6,291 nucleotides of DNA from an uncultured Rhodospirillaceae bacterium (lineage in GTDB: Bacteria; Pseudomonadota; Alphaproteobacteria; Rhodospirillales; UBA2165). The notes beneath the pieces were generated by a model. The model did not search any database. It had not been told where the DNA came from and saw only the letters and a list, made by a program, of their open reading frames with translations. A program made the translations under genes and the position numbers. How positions within the stretch are numbered: the first letter of the stretch is position 1; each line of letters begins with the position of its first letter. Location: NCBI GenBank assembly GCA_913041095.1, contig CAJWIB010000172.1, positions 1 to 6,291 on the forward strand. The letters are read 5' to 3'. Positions 5,809 through 6,291 of the stretch are shown here, in pieces.

Positions 5809-6185
5809 TAGTTGAGTTCCGCGACATATACCATATAGGCATTCTCATCCATCAAGCCGTCGATATCGGCGGCATTGTTGAATTTAATTTTATAGAACCA
5901 GCCGGCACTTTGCGCATCCGAATTAACGGTTCCAGGATTATCTTCTAAATCTTTGTTGGTTTCGACAATTTTGCCATCGGCCGGAGCATAAACCTCAGAG
6001 GCTGCCTTGACGGATTCGACTACCGCCGCTTCATCGCCTTTGTTGAAACTGGTGCCTGCTTCCGGCACTTCAACATAAACTACATCACCAAGCTGACCTT
6101 GTGCGTAGTCTGAGATACCGACCGTGCCGATATCGCCATCTATGGCAATCCATTCATGATCTTCAGTAAATTTCAATGTTGCCAT
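5808..6185 (-). CDS. gcvH: Glycine cleavage system H protein
   Basis: A 125-residue lipoyl carrier that shuttles the aminomethyl intermediate between the P, T and L proteins of the glycine cleavage system. It begins with the usual FTEDHEWI (6-13). The lipoylation site lies in VVESVKAASEVYAPADG (55-71), with Lys60 as the modified residue. Downstream are the conserved NPGTVNSD (83-90) and GWFYKI (95-100) segments. The length is typical. The ATG at 6185 has a good Shine-Dalgarno, AGGAAG (6193-6198), seven bases upstream. It follows gcvT after 18 bases and overlaps gcvPA by one base. Lipoylation would need LipA/LipB or LplA encoded elsewhere. Confidence 0.97.
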   Translation of the reverse strand: MATLKFTEDHEWIAIDGDIGTVGISDYAQGQLGDVVYVEVPEAGTSFNKGDEAAVVESVKAASEVYAPADGKIVETNKDLEDNPGTVNSDAQSAGWFYKIKFNNAADIDGLMDENAYMVYVAELN

Positions 6186-6192
6186 TTTTTGT

Positions 6193-6198
6193 CTTCCT
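6193..6198 (-). promoter_or_regulatory. gcvH ribosome binding site
   Basis: AGGAAG on the - strand, seven bases before the ATG at 6185. It lies in the 18-base gap after the gcvT stop and is the strongest initiation signal for the gcvH-gcvPA pair. Confidence 0.7.
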
Positions 6199-6203
6199 GT
6201 TCC

Positions 6204-6290
6204 TCATCCTCGATAATAATTTTGTTCCACGAACGGCAGTTTGATTACTTTTGAATTTAACCTTTTACCCCGTACCGTCAATTGAATCGT
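6204..6290 (-). CDS. gcvT: Aminomethyltransferase (T protein), C-terminal end only
   Basis: Only the last 28 codons and the TGA stop (6206-6204) are inside the window; the gene continues past the right edge. The frame reads TIQLTVRGKRL, then SKVIKLPFVEQNYYRG before the stop. This matches the usual GcvT C-terminus, where VRGK, a KLPFV or KMPFV block and a terminal YYR(G) are conserved. GcvT transfers the methylene group from aminomethyl-lipoyl-GcvH to tetrahydrofolate and releases ammonia. Its place 18 bases before gcvH makes it the upstream gene of this operon. The operon promoter, and any glycine riboswitch, would lie beyond the window. The short length is the only reason confidence is not higher. 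Confidence 0.85.
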   Translation of the reverse strand, partial: TIQLTVRGKRLNSKVIKLPFVEQNYYRG

Positions 6291-6291
6291 T

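Noticed and set aside
6186..6291. A glycine riboswitch at the head of the gcv operon
   Set aside because: The window edge lies inside the end of gcvT, so the operon leader is outside. The bases here are gcvT coding sequence and a short gap with a ribosome binding site.

Overview
The window holds three blocks of ordinary central metabolism, from a bacterium that is most likely an alphaproteobacterium or a close relative. That placement is an inference. It rests on the split P-protein glycine-cleavage order gcvT-gcvH-gcvPA-gcvPB, on a bacterial-type phosphoglycerate kinase with NGPLGAFE and EWLEGK stretches, and on an intergenic palindrome beginning TCATCCCGGACTTGATC, a repeat type I associate with that class. 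Base composition looks near 50% GC in the genes, with AT-richer spacers.

Layout. Bases 1-356 contain no convincing protein gene. They carry a near-perfect intrinsic terminator on the + strand (208-242), preceded by a possible promoter and self-complementary sequence, so a short structured RNA may end there. A separate candidate promoter flanked by two CCAATTGG palindromes then leads into pgk (357-1529, +). A 232-base spacer between convergent genes separates pgk from a class I SAM-dependent methyltransferase (1762-2571, -). Upstream of the methyltransferase is a 385-base spacer (2572-2956) with a likely promoter and two repeat elements. From 2957 to the right edge, all on the - strand, lies the glycine cleavage operon in transcription order: the last 28 codons of gcvT, gcvH, gcvPA and gcvPB.

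How the genes work together. GcvPA and GcvPB form the PLP-dependent glycine decarboxylase, GcvH is its lipoylated carrier, and GcvT passes the one-carbon unit to tetrahydrofolate. The two downstream junctions overlap by one base (TAATG and TGATG), as expected for translational coupling of subunits made together. Phosphoglycerate kinase is an independent glycolytic/gluconeogenic gene. The methyltransferase resembles the family that contains small-molecule methylases such as sarcosine/dimethylglycine N-methyltransferases. A link to glycine or one-carbon metabolism is possible from its position but is not shown by the sequence.

I see no defence system, mobile-element gene, CRISPR array, tRNA or rRNA here. 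The observations most worth a second look are non-coding: the candidate small RNA ahead of pgk, the twin palindromes around the pgk -10 box, and the repeats on both sides of the methyltransferase.
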